Assembly (NCBI RefSeq): GCF_008329705.1
Contig: NZ_VTSX01000005.1
Coordinates: 62,001-126,000 of the forward strand
Direction of reading: 5' to 3'
From: Chryseobacterium sp. SN22
GTDB lineage: Bacteria; Bacteroidota; Bacteroidia; Flavobacteriales; Weeksellaceae
DNA: 64,000 nucleotides
Shown: piece by piece, positions 41,858 to 50,571 of the stretch
Numbering within the stretch: the stretch's first letter is position 1
How the letters are laid out: every line of letters starts with the position of its first letter
Made by a program: the position numbers and the translations under genes
The notes under the pieces: generated by a model
Database searches by the model: none
What the model was told of the DNA's origin: nothing
The model's input: only the letters and a program-made list of their open reading frames with translations

Positions 41858-43891
41858 ATGAATTCCCCTAATCAGATCCAGGCAGAAGAGCTGTTATCCG
41901 TATTGTTTTATTCTCCTAATGCAACTGCGGTATATAAAGATGAAGATGTAAAGATCTTAAGCGCTAATGAAGCAATGCTGAAATTCTGGGGGAAAGATCA
42001 GCAAATCATCGGCAAAGATTTCTGTTCTGCGCTGCCTGAACTGGAAGGACAGCCTTTTTTTGAAATTTTAAGAAACGTATGGCTGTCCGGAGAAACATTT
42101 ATTGCCAAAGATTATCCTGCTATTCTGCTGACCAATGGTTTTCCGGAAAAATTTTATTTTGATTTCGAATACAAGGCAATTTTAGACACCGACGGAAAAA
42201 CCAAGTATATTCTGCATACGGCTTCTGAAGTCACAGAAAGACGGAAAGCGATGGAAATGGTGGATGAAAAATCCAAGTCTGAACAGAAGCTTATTAATGA
42301 TCTTTCTGCCTTGAACGAAGAGTATCTTGCTACAAACGAAGACCTTATTTCTAAACATGAAGAGCTTTTTGCTGCCAATAATGAACTTTTAATCATAAAA
42401 AGAGAGTTGCTGACGGCCAATCATACCCTGTCGGAAAATGAAAAGCGTTTTAAAAACCTGGTCGAAAAGTCCCCCGTTGCCATGGCTTCTTTAGAGGGCG
42501 AAAATTTTAAAGTGGATATTGTAAACGATAAAGCTTTGCATATCTGGAACAAAGACCGTTCTGTTGTCGGTATGCCTTTATCTGAAGCGCTTCCTGAGCT
42601 GAAAAATCAGCCTTTTCTTAATATCCTGAAAGAAGTATATACCACTGGAAAACCCTATTTTGGAAAGGAACTGAAGGCGATGCTCGAAAAGAATGGCGAA
42701 CTTACCGAATGCTATCTCAATTTTGTATATCAGCCGACTTTTGATGAAAATAATGCAACGGGTTCCATTCTTGTCGTCGCAACCGACGTTACCGAGCAGG
42801 TACAGGCCAGGGAAGCGATTATCGAAATAAAAAACCGTTTGGAAATCGCATTGGATGCAAGCCGTTTGGGTTCTACGGAAATCAATCTTTCTACCGGAGC
42901 CATGGACAGCACCAATCAGTTTAAATACAATTACGGTTACCGGACAGAAGACGAATTCACTTATCTGGATCTTTATCAGTCGATCCTGCCGGAACACCGA
43001 AGGCGCATTAAGGACCTTGTAAAAGAATCTATTAAGAACAATGAAGACTACAAGGCAGAGTATCCGGTACGATGGAAAGACGGTTCTATCCACTGGATCC
43101 AGGCTCACGGAAGACCGAGATTCAATAAAGACGGTATGGCGGACCGGATGGTTGGGATGAATGCCGATATTACGGATAAGAAGCTGGCGGAGCAACGTAA
43201 GGACGATTTCTTAAGTGTGGCCAGCCATGAACTGAAGACACCGCTAACTGCTGTCAGGGCCTCCATACAGCTGCTGAACCGGCTCAAGGAAAAACCGTAT
43301 TCCCAGACCCATATACGGCTGATTGAGCAATCGGATAAAGGCATTGAAAAAATGTGCGTGCTGATTGACGACCTGCTGAACATGAGCCGGTTGGGGCAGG
43401 ATCAGCTGATGCTGGAATACCATGATTTCAATCTTCACGAAATGCTCGGCAAAAGCTGCCATTATATACGGCTGGAAGGAAAACACAAGCTTATTCTGAA
43501 AGGCGATGAATCGCTGGAGATCTATGCTGATGAACACCGGATCGAGCAGGTAGTCATCAATCTCGTGAACAATGCCGTAAAATATGCCAAAGGCTCAAAC
43601 GAAATACACATTTTCACGGAAACTGATCCTGACTACGTAAAAGTTTCGGTCCGTGATTTCGGACAGGGAATTCCGGAAGCGGTGATTCCCCATCTTTTTG
43701 ACCGGTATTACAGAGCGGAGCATATCGGAAAATCGTACTCCGGACTCGGGTTAGGTCTTTATATCTGTTCTGAAATCATAAAAAAACATTCCGGGAAGAT
43801 AGGAGTGTACAGCAAAATCGGCGAGGGAAGCACTTTCTGGTTTACGCTTCCACAGAAAAAGGCAGGTAAGGTTTCATTAGCTGCAGGATAG
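41858..43891 (+). CDS. PAS-domain sensor histidine kinase
   Basis: A 677-residue soluble sensor kinase. I start it at ATG 41858 because a -7 box lies at 41832-41839 and the extra N-terminal 39 residues of the longer frame resemble nothing. Three PAS domains (about 10-120, 205-310 and 330-440) are separated by a coiled region around residues 130-200. The HisKA domain carries the phospho-acceptor H457 in SVASHELKTPL, followed by a HATPase domain (about 530-665) with NLVNNAVKYAKGSNE, DFGQGIPEAVIP and SGLGLGLYICSEI. There are no membrane helices. No response regulator gene is adjacent, so it is an orphan kinase. Ligand and target are unknown. Confidence 0.88.
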   Translation: MNSPNQIQAEELLSVLFYSPNATAVYKDEDVKILSANEAMLKFWGKDQQIIGKDFCSALPELEGQPFFEILRNVWLSGETFIAKDYPAILLTNGFPEKFYFDFEYKAILDTDGKTKYILHTASEVTERRKAMEMVDEKSKSEQKLINDLSALNEEYLATNEDLISKHEELFAANNELLIIKRELLTANHTLSENEKRFKNLVEKSPVAMASLEGENFKVDIVNDKALHIWNKDRSVVGMPLSEALPELKNQPFLNILKEVYTTGKPYFGKELKAMLEKNGELTECYLNFVYQPTFDENNATGSILVVATDVTEQVQAREAIIEIKNRLEIALDASRLGSTEINLSTGAMDSTNQFKYNYGYRTEDEFTYLDLYQSILPEHRRRIKDLVKESIKNNEDYKAEYPVRWKDGSIHWIQAHGRPRFNKDGMADRMVGMNADITDKKLAEQRKDDFLSVASHELKTPLTAVRASIQLLNRLKEKPYSQTHIRLIEQSDKGIEKMCVLIDDLLNMSRLGQDQLMLEYHDFNLHEMLGKSCHYIRLEGKHKLILKGDESLEIYADEHRIEQVVINLVNNAVKYAKGSNEIHIFTETDPDYVKVSVRDFGQGIPEAVIPHLFDRYYRAEHIGKSYSGLGLGLYICSEIIKKHSGKIGVYSKIGEGSTFWFTLPQKKAGKVSLAAG

Positions 43892-43973
43892 TATTGGGTT
43901 TTTTAAAGTTAGCCCCCTCAAAAGATGGCTGTCCGGTCAACTTTCATTATTTTTAGCAGACCAAATCGCCAAT

Positions 43974-46133
43974 ATGAAAAACTGTACTATTGGAGCGATA
44001 CTGCTCCCGGTATTCTGTGTATTTACCAATGCCCAGTCCCTTAAATCGCCTGACGGAAAATTTGAAATGAACTTCCAGCTGAAGCAGGGTGTTCCTTACT
44101 ATAATCTTACGTATAACAAAACTCCCGTTATTGAAGATTCCAGGCTTGGCCTGAGGTTATTCAATAACAATACTGTACAATTTGCCCCGGAAATTAGAAA
44201 GCCGGAAGATGTACAATACGATCTGAGTGACAGATTTACAATAACGGCTGAAAAGCGGGATGCCAAAAAAGAAACCTGGCAGCCGGTGCTGGGTGAAAAG
44301 AAAAATTACATCAACCATTACAACGAACTTGCCATTACACTGAATCAGGCCTCTACGGACCGCCATATTATAATCCGATTCAGGCTGTTTGATGACGGTC
44401 TTGGCTTCCGGTATGAATTCCCGCAACAGAAAAACCTGAATTATTTTATCATTAAAGAAGAAGATACGGAATTCGACTTTCCTACGGATATGAAAGCCTG
44501 GTGGATTGTGGCTGATTACGATTCTCAGGAATATCCGTCCCAGACTACGAAGATTTCGGAAATTCCAGCCCGATGGAGTTACGGCGTTGATAAACATTCT
44601 TCGCAGACCCTGGTAAAGGATGCTGTACAGTCGCCGCTAATGCTTAAAAAAGAAGGGAAGGATCCTTTATACATGAATATTGCTGAAGCTGCCGTTTTAA
44701 ATTATCCGGCATCAAATCTGGAGGTTGATATTAAAAATTTTAAATTTAAAACCCATCTCACCCCGGATAAAAACGGTGCCAAAGGTTATATTCAGACATC
44801 TTCCGTTACCCCGTGGAGAACCGTTATCGTTTCGCCAAAGGCAGAAGTGGTGCTGGATTCCAAAATGCTTTTTAATCTCAATGAACCCACCCGGTACAAA
44901 GATACTTCCTATATCCATCCTACGAAATACATGGGCGTCTGGTGGGAAATGATCATCGGAAAATCCCAGTGGGCTTACGGCGAGCCCAAAACAAACGTTC
45001 ATATTGACGGTACGGATTTTACAAAGCTGATCCCGAACGGAAAGCACGGAGCTAATAATATCAAAGTCAAAGAATATATTGATTTCGCTGCGGAAAACGG
45101 GTTCAATGGTTTGCTGGTGGAAGGTTGGAATATCGGTTGGGAAGACTGGATCGGGCATTCCAAGGAATTTGTTTTCGATTTTACCACGCCTTATCCGGAC
45201 TTCGATATTGAAAAGCTGAATGAATATGCCCATTCCAAAGGAATTAAACTGATCATGCATCATGAAACTTCAGGATCTGCCACCAATTATGAAAGATGGG
45301 CCGATAAAGCCTTTCAGCTGATGAATCAGTACGGTTATGATGCTGTAAAAACCGGGTATGTTGGCGATATTATCCCAAGAAGCGAACATCATTTTTCGCA
45401 GTGGATGATCAACCATTTTTATCGGATTGCCGAAAAAGCAAACGAATACAAAATTATGGTAAACTCCCATGAGTCTGTACGGCCGGGCGGGGAAAGCAGG
45501 ACGTACCCGAACTGGGTATCGGCGGAATCGGCGCGCGGAACGGAACATGAGGCTTTTCTCGGAAACAATCCCGATCATCAGACCATTCTCCCGTTTACCC
45601 GATGGATGGGGGGATCGATGGATTATACCCCGGGTATTTTTCAGACCAGGCTGGATTATTATTTTCCGGGTGACAAACGTTTTGTAAAAACCACGCTGGC
45701 GAAACAGCTGGCCCTTTATGTGGTTATGTATATGCCGGTACAGATGGCGGCCGACCTGCCGGAAAATTACCGGAAGCATATGGATGCTTTTCAGTTTATT
45801 AAAGACGTCGCTGCAGATTGGGACGACACAAAGATTTTATCTGCCGAACCCGGAGATTATATTATTACGGCCCGAAAAGCAAAAGGTACGGAAAACTGGT
45901 TTGTGGGTGGGATTACCGATGAAAATAAAAGGTCTTATACCGTCGATTTTTCGTTTCTTGATAAAGATAGGACATATGAAGCCACCTTTTATGAGGATGG
46001 AAAAGACGCTGATTATATCAGCAATCCTCAAAGTTACCGTATTTATAAAAAATTGATTAACAGCAAGTCTAAAATTAATTTTAATATGGCGAGAAGCGGT
46101 GGTTTTGCCGTTTCTGTAAAACCGGTTAAATAA
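43974..46133 (+). CDS. GH97 alpha-glucosidase-type hydrolase (SusB-like)
   Basis: A family GH97 enzyme with a signal peptide (1-20, ending in TNAQ), an N-terminal beta-sandwich, a barrel and a C-terminal beta domain over 719 residues. The catalytic acids match what I recall of SusB: E431 in HHETSGSA, E500 in SHESVRPGG, E518 in SAESARG and E524 in GTEHEAF have the same spacings (69, 18 and 6) as SusB E439, E508, E526 and E532. The retaining-type nucleophile is absent, so it is probably an inverting alpha-glucosidase acting in the periplasm. It is not part of the pentose regulon by operator, and stands alone after the histidine kinase. Confidence 0.9.
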   Translation: MKNCTIGAILLPVFCVFTNAQSLKSPDGKFEMNFQLKQGVPYYNLTYNKTPVIEDSRLGLRLFNNNTVQFAPEIRKPEDVQYDLSDRFTITAEKRDAKKETWQPVLGEKKNYINHYNELAITLNQASTDRHIIIRFRLFDDGLGFRYEFPQQKNLNYFIIKEEDTEFDFPTDMKAWWIVADYDSQEYPSQTTKISEIPARWSYGVDKHSSQTLVKDAVQSPLMLKKEGKDPLYMNIAEAAVLNYPASNLEVDIKNFKFKTHLTPDKNGAKGYIQTSSVTPWRTVIVSPKAEVVLDSKMLFNLNEPTRYKDTSYIHPTKYMGVWWEMIIGKSQWAYGEPKTNVHIDGTDFTKLIPNGKHGANNIKVKEYIDFAAENGFNGLLVEGWNIGWEDWIGHSKEFVFDFTTPYPDFDIEKLNEYAHSKGIKLIMHHETSGSATNYERWADKAFQLMNQYGYDAVKTGYVGDIIPRSEHHFSQWMINHFYRIAEKANEYKIMVNSHESVRPGGESRTYPNWVSAESARGTEHEAFLGNNPDHQTILPFTRWMGGSMDYTPGIFQTRLDYYFPGDKRFVKTTLAKQLALYVVMYMPVQMAADLPENYRKHMDAFQFIKDVAADWDDTKILSAEPGDYIITARKAKGTENWFVGGITDENKRSYTVDFSFLDKDRTYEATFYEDGKDADYISNPQSYRIYKKLINSKSKINFNMARSGGFAVSVKPVK

Positions 46134-46146
46134 GAACCGGCTTAAA

Positions 46147-46191
46147 AAAAATCTCCGTTTATATAACATGTAGGTATAAACGGAGATTTTT
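46147..46191. terminator. Bidirectional terminator between GH97 and a small protein gene
   Basis: A 17-bp perfect inverted repeat (AAAAATCTCCGTTTATA and its complement) with an 11-base loop lies between the convergent genes. A-rich and T-rich ends make it functional in both directions. Confidence 0.8.
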
Positions 46192-46204
46192 AATTTTAGG
46201 ATGA

Positions 46205-46522
46205 TCAGTGGTGTCTTACCCCTTTCTGGTGGTAATTGACTCCCTGGTTTCCTGCCTGATAGTTTTTCGCCAGCTTTTCATTATTCGGTTCGTAGTGGTT
46301 GGAAGCATTGCTCTTGTCTTGCGACTCCGGCATGTTGAAGTGAACTTCCTTTCCGTTTTTGTACGTCTTGTTATCAAACGTACGGTACAATTGGTTTTCA
46401 CCGTAGGTATTTCCGTCAGGTGCGGTAAATGTTTTCGTTTCTCCTTTTTTCTTTTTTAACCCGAAATAAATCAGGGATCCGCCTGCGATTAAACCCAAGG
46501 CTATTTTTATTTTATTATTCAT
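46205..46522 (-). CDS. Small membrane-anchored protein of unknown function
   Basis: A 105-residue protein with one N-terminal membrane helix (about 5-22, IKIALGLIAGGSLIYFGL) followed by a lysine cluster (KKKKGE). The remainder is polar, with FTAPDGNTYGENQLYRTFD and a C-terminal HHQKGVRHH-like tail rich in His, Asn and Gln. I do not recognise a family. The positive-inside rule puts the soluble part in the cytoplasm. It is convergent with GH97. Confidence 0.65.
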   Translation of the reverse strand: MNNKIKIALGLIAGGSLIYFGLKKKKGETKTFTAPDGNTYGENQLYRTFDNKTYKNGKEVHFNMPESQDKSNASNHYEPNNEKLAKNYQAGNQGVNYHQKGVRHH

Positions 46523-46848
46523 AACAAAAATTTTCTTTGTAAAAACAAATAATCTGCCAATGGAAGCCCGTTTCTAAAGGTGTGGTATGCATTTAAAGAA
46601 AAAAGAACCCGGATTTTTTATTAAAGTTTAAAACATTAATTATCTTAAGGTCCCGATTTCTACTTCGGATTCATGTTAATATAAATTACGTAGGATAAGT
46701 GCTTATTCCTTAATTAATTTAAATACCACACTTTTTTACATAAAATAGATTTTTTTCGTTGGTGGTCTCATACTTGCAGAAATATCACCGTTATTCCTGC
46801 CACTGAGCAGAAATTTATTCTAAACCAATCACACCAAAATATAAAATA
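46523..46848. other. Divergent intergenic region before the Tat-signal SDR
   Basis: Upstream DNA for the small membrane protein (minus) and the SDR gene (plus). No gene and no clear repeat. A perfect -7 box is not seen; CATACTTGCAG near 46770 is only a near match. Confidence 0.55.
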
Positions 46849-47853
46849 ATGGAAAAGGAAATCACACGAAGAAATGCCATTGGAAAAATCGCAACCACCC
46901 TGGCAGTGGCTGCAGTAGCACCGGGAGCCTTTGCACAATCCCAAAACAGAAAGGCAAATCCTTCAATGGGGCCGGACCTTACGGATCCAACGACGAAATA
47001 TCCGAGGCCTCCTTTTAAAAGGCAGTTTCAGCCGTTCCCGGGATTAGCGGGCAAAATGGATCCGGTTCCGGATCATGGTGAAAAGACCTACACAGGATCA
47101 GGCAGGCTGATGGGAAGAAAAGCTCTGATTACCGGAGGGGATTCCGGAATCGGACGTGCAGCAGCCATTGCCTATGCAAGAGAAGGTGCTGATGTAGCCA
47201 TCAATTATCTTCCTGAGGAAGAACCGGATGCCAAAGAAGTTGTTGCGCTGATCCGGCAGGCCGGACGTAAAGCCGTGGCCATCCCTGGAGATATCCGTAC
47301 GGAAGATTTCTGTAAAAAACTCGTTGCTCAGGCTGTTCAGGAACTCGGAGGACTTGATATCCTGGTCAACAATGCAGGACACCAGAAAACCCACGAATCA
47401 ATTCTGGATATCAGCACCGAAGAATTCGAAAGAACGATGAAAACCAACATCTATGCACCATTCTGGATTACAAAGGCAGCTTTACCGCACCTGAAGCCGG
47501 GTTCATCCATTATCGGCCTGTCTTCTGTCCAGGCTTATGATCCGTCGGAAAACCTTTATGATTATGCCCAGACCAAAGCGGCAACCACAAGCTACGTGAA
47601 ATCACTGGCCAAGCAGCTGGGGCCGAAAGGAATCCGGGTAAATGGTGTGGCGCCGGGACCGGTATGGACAGCCCTTGAAGTAAGCGGCGGACAGACTCAG
47701 GAAAATATTGAGAAATTTGGTGAGGATACGCCGCTGGGAAGACCGGGACAGCCTGCCGAATTAGCGTCCATTTTTGTACAGCTTGCCGATAACAGTGCCA
47801 GCTTTACCACAGGACATATTTATGGTGCCGCAGGAGGAAGTGGCCAGCCATAA
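46849..47853 (+). CDS. SDR-family oxidoreductase with Tat-type signal
   Basis: A short-chain dehydrogenase/reductase of the YghA/YhxC type with 334 residues. The N-terminus has a twin-arginine motif (TRRNAIGKIA, R7-R8) and a signal-like stretch ending in GAFAQ, so it is probably exported folded with its cofactor by Tat. The Rossmann motif is GGDSGIGRAAAIAYARE, NNAGHQ follows, and the catalytic Tyr and Lys are in YDYAQTKAATTSY. The reaction could be NAD(P)-dependent oxidation of an alcohol or sugar. The substrate is unknown. Confidence 0.85.
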   Translation: MEKEITRRNAIGKIATTLAVAAVAPGAFAQSQNRKANPSMGPDLTDPTTKYPRPPFKRQFQPFPGLAGKMDPVPDHGEKTYTGSGRLMGRKALITGGDSGIGRAAAIAYAREGADVAINYLPEEEPDAKEVVALIRQAGRKAVAIPGDIRTEDFCKKLVAQAVQELGGLDILVNNAGHQKTHESILDISTEEFERTMKTNIYAPFWITKAALPHLKPGSSIIGLSSVQAYDPSENLYDYAQTKAATTSYVKSLAKQLGPKGIRVNGVAPGPVWTALEVSGGQTQENIEKFGEDTPLGRPGQPAELASIFVQLADNSASFTTGHIYGAAGGSGQP

Positions 47854-47874
47854 GAATCTATTTTATTAAAATTT

Positions 47875-47898
47875 AAGCTGCTTTTGGGCAGCTTTTTT
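47875..47898 (+). terminator. Terminator after the Tat-signal SDR gene
   Basis: AAGCTGC, 6-base loop, GCAGCTT and a run of Ts, 21 bases after the stop codon. Confidence 0.75.
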
Positions 47899-48025
47899 AT
47901 TTTGATCTTTCTAAAATGTAAAATGCCAAAAGCTTTTAGAAGTGAAAAAGACTTTGTGAAGTTTAAACAAAATATAGTTTAAAAATCTTTGTAAGTCTCT
48001 AAACCATTAATCATCATATTAATAA

Positions 48026-48033
48026 TACATTTG
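48026..48033 (+). promoter_or_regulatory. -7 promoter box TACATTTG of the second SDR gene
   Basis: An exact match that overlaps the TTG at 48031, ruling out that codon as a translation start and supporting ATG 48055. Confidence 0.6.
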
Positions 48034-48054
48034 TGTAACAAATATCAAAAACAT

Positions 48055-48843
48055 ATGAATATTCAGTTAAATTCAAAAAACGCCCTGGTAGGTGCTGCCA
48101 CCCAGGGAATAGGAGCAGGGATTGCTATGGAGCTGGCCCGATGCGGAGCCAACGTTACCGTCATGGCCCGGAATGAAGAAAAACTTAAGGATTTCGTCCG
48201 TTCGCTTCCTGTTGTAAGCGACGGGCAAGAACATGGTTATCTCGTGGCTGACTTTTCAGATTTTGAAAGCTTTCAGAAAATCATCGCAGCCTATTTTCAG
48301 AATCATGATATTGATATTCTTGTTAACAATACCAATGGCCCGAAGCCGGGCTTAGCGTCAGAAAAAAATACGCAGGACCACCAGTCAGCCTTTGATCTGC
48401 TCTTCAAAACAGTCTGCGAAACTACCAATCTCGCATTGCCTTATATGATTAAAAAAGGCAGGGGACGGATTATCAATGTATCGTCGCTGTCGGTTAAACA
48501 GCCTATTCCTGATCTGGCGCTTTCCAATTCCATCCGTTCGGCAGTAATTGCATGGTCAAAAACATTATCTATCGAAGTGGGCAAACATAATGTCACCATT
48601 AATAATATTCTTACAGGATCTTTTGATACAAAAAGGATCAAGGATCTTATTGATCATGAAGCCAAAGAAACGGGTGCTTCTGTTGAAGACCTCAAAAAGA
48701 AAAAAGAAGAAAAGATTCCGATGAAGCGGTTGGGAAAACCTGAAGAATATGGTCATCTGGTTGCTTTTCTCGCTTCTGATTATGCAGCTTACCTTACGGG
48801 AACAAGCATTCCGTTGGATGGCGGCTTAAATAATACCTATTAA
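48055..48843 (+). CDS. Divergent SDR protein with altered catalytic Tyr/Lys
   Basis: A 262-residue cytosolic short-chain dehydrogenase fold protein. The NAD(P)-binding GAATQGIGAGIAMELA motif is at the start, NNTNGP replaces NNAG, and NVSSLS is normal. In place of the usual Y-x-x-x-K the sequence reads S157-NSI-R161 within LALSNSIRSAV. The Tyr and Lys are therefore changed to Ser and Arg. Related proteins with SN-x-x-R do exist as a known subgroup, so it may have a different mechanism or have lost activity. I chose ATG 48055 because the promoter overlaps the earlier TTG. Confidence 0.82.
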   Translation: MNIQLNSKNALVGAATQGIGAGIAMELARCGANVTVMARNEEKLKDFVRSLPVVSDGQEHGYLVADFSDFESFQKIIAAYFQNHDIDILVNNTNGPKPGLASEKNTQDHQSAFDLLFKTVCETTNLALPYMIKKGRGRIINVSSLSVKQPIPDLALSNSIRSAVIAWSKTLSIEVGKHNVTINNILTGSFDTKRIKDLIDHEAKETGASVEDLKKKKEEKIPMKRLGKPEEYGHLVAFLASDYAAYLTGTSIPLDGGLNNTY

Positions 48844-48860
48844 GGTTCTAAACCATTAAA

Positions 48861-48883
48861 AAAGACTGTCTCAGACAGTCTTT
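48861..48883. terminator. Bidirectional terminator between convergent genes
   Basis: AAAGACTGTC / GACAGTCTTT with a 3-base loop, between the SDR gene and the 75-residue ORF on the opposite strand. Confidence 0.8.
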
Positions 48884-48888
48884 CATTT

Positions 48889-49116
48889 TTATTCTTCGTA
48901 AAGCAATCTTCCGTCGAAAGGTTCACTCCATTTGATCAGGATGTCATCATTATGCCGGTGCATATCGGCCTGTACGACTTCATATTCCCCATCAGCGGTT
49001 TGTCTTTCAATAATCAGATTTGCGCCGATTCCTACAATTCCTTTTGGTACTTCAAGGATGTATATTCCGGTTTCGTCCCTTCTGAAATCTCCTTTTCTAA
49101 AAATTTTATGTGCCAT
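48889..49116 (-). CDS. Small conserved-looking protein of unknown function
   Basis: A 75-residue protein, MAHKIFRKGDFRRDETGIY at the start, then EVPKGIVGIGANLII and ADMHRHNDDILIKWSEPFDG. It is compact, charged and predicted to be beta-rich. No signal peptide or membrane segment. Its convergent placement with a shared terminator supports a real gene. The family is not recognised. Confidence 0.6.
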   Translation of the reverse strand: MAHKIFRKGDFRRDETGIYILEVPKGIVGIGANLIIERQTADGEYEVVQADMHRHNDDILIKWSEPFDGRLLYEE

Positions 49117-49236
49117 GATCGTTATTTTTTAATGGTATTCCAGATATAGAATAAACCGTGCCAAATAAAATTTTCTAATTTTTTATTAAAAAGTGTTAAA
49201 TAATATTAATAAAACTTAAAATTTAAATTTGAAAAT

Positions 49237-49336
49237 TTAAATGGCACAATATTTTAATGTAGTTAAGTAACTCATGTTTAATTTGAGTTTTCATGGTTAT
49301 TAGTTTTTATCCTCAGATTCTTTCTGAGGATTTTTT
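49237..49336 (+). ncRNA. Candidate small RNA between a -7 box and a terminator
   Basis: Transcription from the TAAATTTG box would start near 49237 and end at the hairpin at 49309-49336, giving about 100 nucleotides. Two very short ORFs (9 codons each, beginning MAQYF and MFNLS) lie inside, so a leader peptide is another possibility. Nothing upstream on the plus strand within 460 bases needs this terminator. No family is recognised. Confidence 0.3.
49309..49336 (+). terminator. Orphan intrinsic terminator
   Basis: ATCCTCAGA, 5-base loop, TCTGAGGAT and six Ts. Its strength and the lack of a coding gene upstream make it notable. Confidence 0.75.
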
Positions 49337-49607
49337 GTTTTCAATACCTAAAGATTTTAATGCTCTGGCCGTAAAGTTTAGATAAACATACTGCTTATTT
49401 TTTATTCACAACAGGACTTCATTTAGCAGATGATGGCAGTGAATAAAATGAGATAATAGAAGATATCCCTATATAATTATTTCATCATTCCTGAACCGGA
49501 TAATAAATAAACCCGCGGGGTTTCTCTGTCGCAGAAGCGGATGGAAAAAATAAAAAGGAACAGTTTATAAAAACCGTTCCTCCATTTATAACGAAAGTAG
49601 TGACTCC

Positions 49608-49826
49608 CTATATGGCGTAGGCTCCTCTGTTCTGATAAACATTGATGCCTTCAATTTTATTATTTACCGTATTATAGATTACCTCAACAGAAAAATGCGA
49701 AACTTCATAAAGGATGTATTTCGTTGTATTTACAAGCCTTTCATTCATGACGCGTCCTTCATTCATTACAAAACTGCATTGCTCCTGGTTTGGCATATTT
49801 TTAAAATCATAATATGAAATGTTCAT
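49608..49826 (-). CDS. Small hypothetical protein
   Basis: A 72-residue protein beginning MNISYYDFKNMPNQEQC and ending in GINVYQNRGAYAI. It appears to be a short beta-strand protein with no signal or membrane segment. It has the same orientation as alkB. I cannot assign a family, and it is supported only by its clean reading frame and flanking non-coding DNA. Confidence 0.5.
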   Translation of the reverse strand: MNISYYDFKNMPNQEQCSFVMNEGRVMNERLVNTTKYILYEVSHFSVEVIYNTVNNKIEGINVYQNRGAYAI

Positions 49827-49937
49827 AGCTGCTGTTTTTTAATCGTTTCAAAATGATATACGCAATTTCTCTGCCAAAATTTGTTAAATTTTGTATTATA
49901 TTTTAATTATCATAAAATGTAATATACATATTCATGA

Positions 49938-50558
49938 TTATGAAGAAGATAATTCGCGGATCAGACGGAAAGTAAGGTTGATTCTGGGCTTCATCGGTTT
50001 TACGGATTTTGCGATGCGGTGCTCCCAATGTACCTGAAGATCGCCCTTCATAATAAGCAATGATCCATGTTTCAGCGCCAGGCTGTGTTTCAGCTGATGA
50101 TCTTCTACGTTCCGGAAATCGAAATGGCGTACCTGTCCCAGGCTTACGGAAGCAATTACCGGCCGTTCGCCCAGCTCACTGTCTTTATCGCGGTGCCAGG
50201 CTACGGAATCATTGCCGTCCCGGTAAAGGTTCAACAGAACGGAATTAAACTTATAACCGGAATATTTTTCGATCTTGAGTTTCAGGTTCAGCAGTTCCGG
50301 AGACCATTGGTTGACTCCGAATTCATTTCCTCCCAGATGGTAATTCTTGCTTTCGTCACCATACCAGGCTGTCAGACGTGGCGTAATGACGGTTTTGTTG
50401 TACATCTTCTGTGTCGGCTGGTTCCACGGCGTTTCATTCAGCAGCTTTTCTTCAAGCCTGGACGCTGCAGCCTCCGGGAGAAAATTTCCGGTATACTCCA
50501 GTAATTCTTCCGGAAACCGGTAGTATTCATCTGCATCAAATAAGCTTAACTGACTCAC
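49938..50558 (-). CDS. alkB: Alpha-ketoglutarate-dependent DNA repair dioxygenase AlkB
   Basis: Removes alkyl lesions such as 1-methyladenine from DNA using iron and 2-oxoglutarate. The Fe-binding H-x-D is in WHRDKDSELG, the distal His is in VHWEHRIAK, and the 2-oxoglutarate Arg is in RINLTFR. I start at GTG 50558 (protein VSQLSLFDADEYY...), 13 bases after the AsmA-like stop codon, because the longer frame starting at 50678 overlaps that gene by 107 bases in a lysine/arginine-rich out-of-frame stretch. The result is 206 residues, typical for short AlkB proteins of this phylum. It is cotranscribed with the AsmA-like gene. Confidence 0.87.
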   Translation of the reverse strand: MSQLSLFDADEYYRFPEELLEYTGNFLPEAAASRLEEKLLNETPWNQPTQKMYNKTVITPRLTAWYGDESKNYHLGGNEFGVNQWSPELLNLKLKIEKYSGYKFNSVLLNLYRDGNDSVAWHRDKDSELGERPVIASVSLGQVRHFDFRNVEDHQLKHSLALKHGSLLIMKGDLQVHWEHRIAKSVKPMKPRINLTFRLIRELSSS

Positions 50559-50571
50559 GTTATTACCTGAA

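Larger units (their letters stand above)
49117..49607. other. Intergenic region with an orphan promoter and terminator
   Basis: No protein-coding gene is convincing. A TAAATTTG -7 box at 49224-49231 and a strong terminator at 49309-49336 bound about 100 bases that could be a small RNA. The rest is AT-rich DNA without repeats. Confidence 0.5.
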
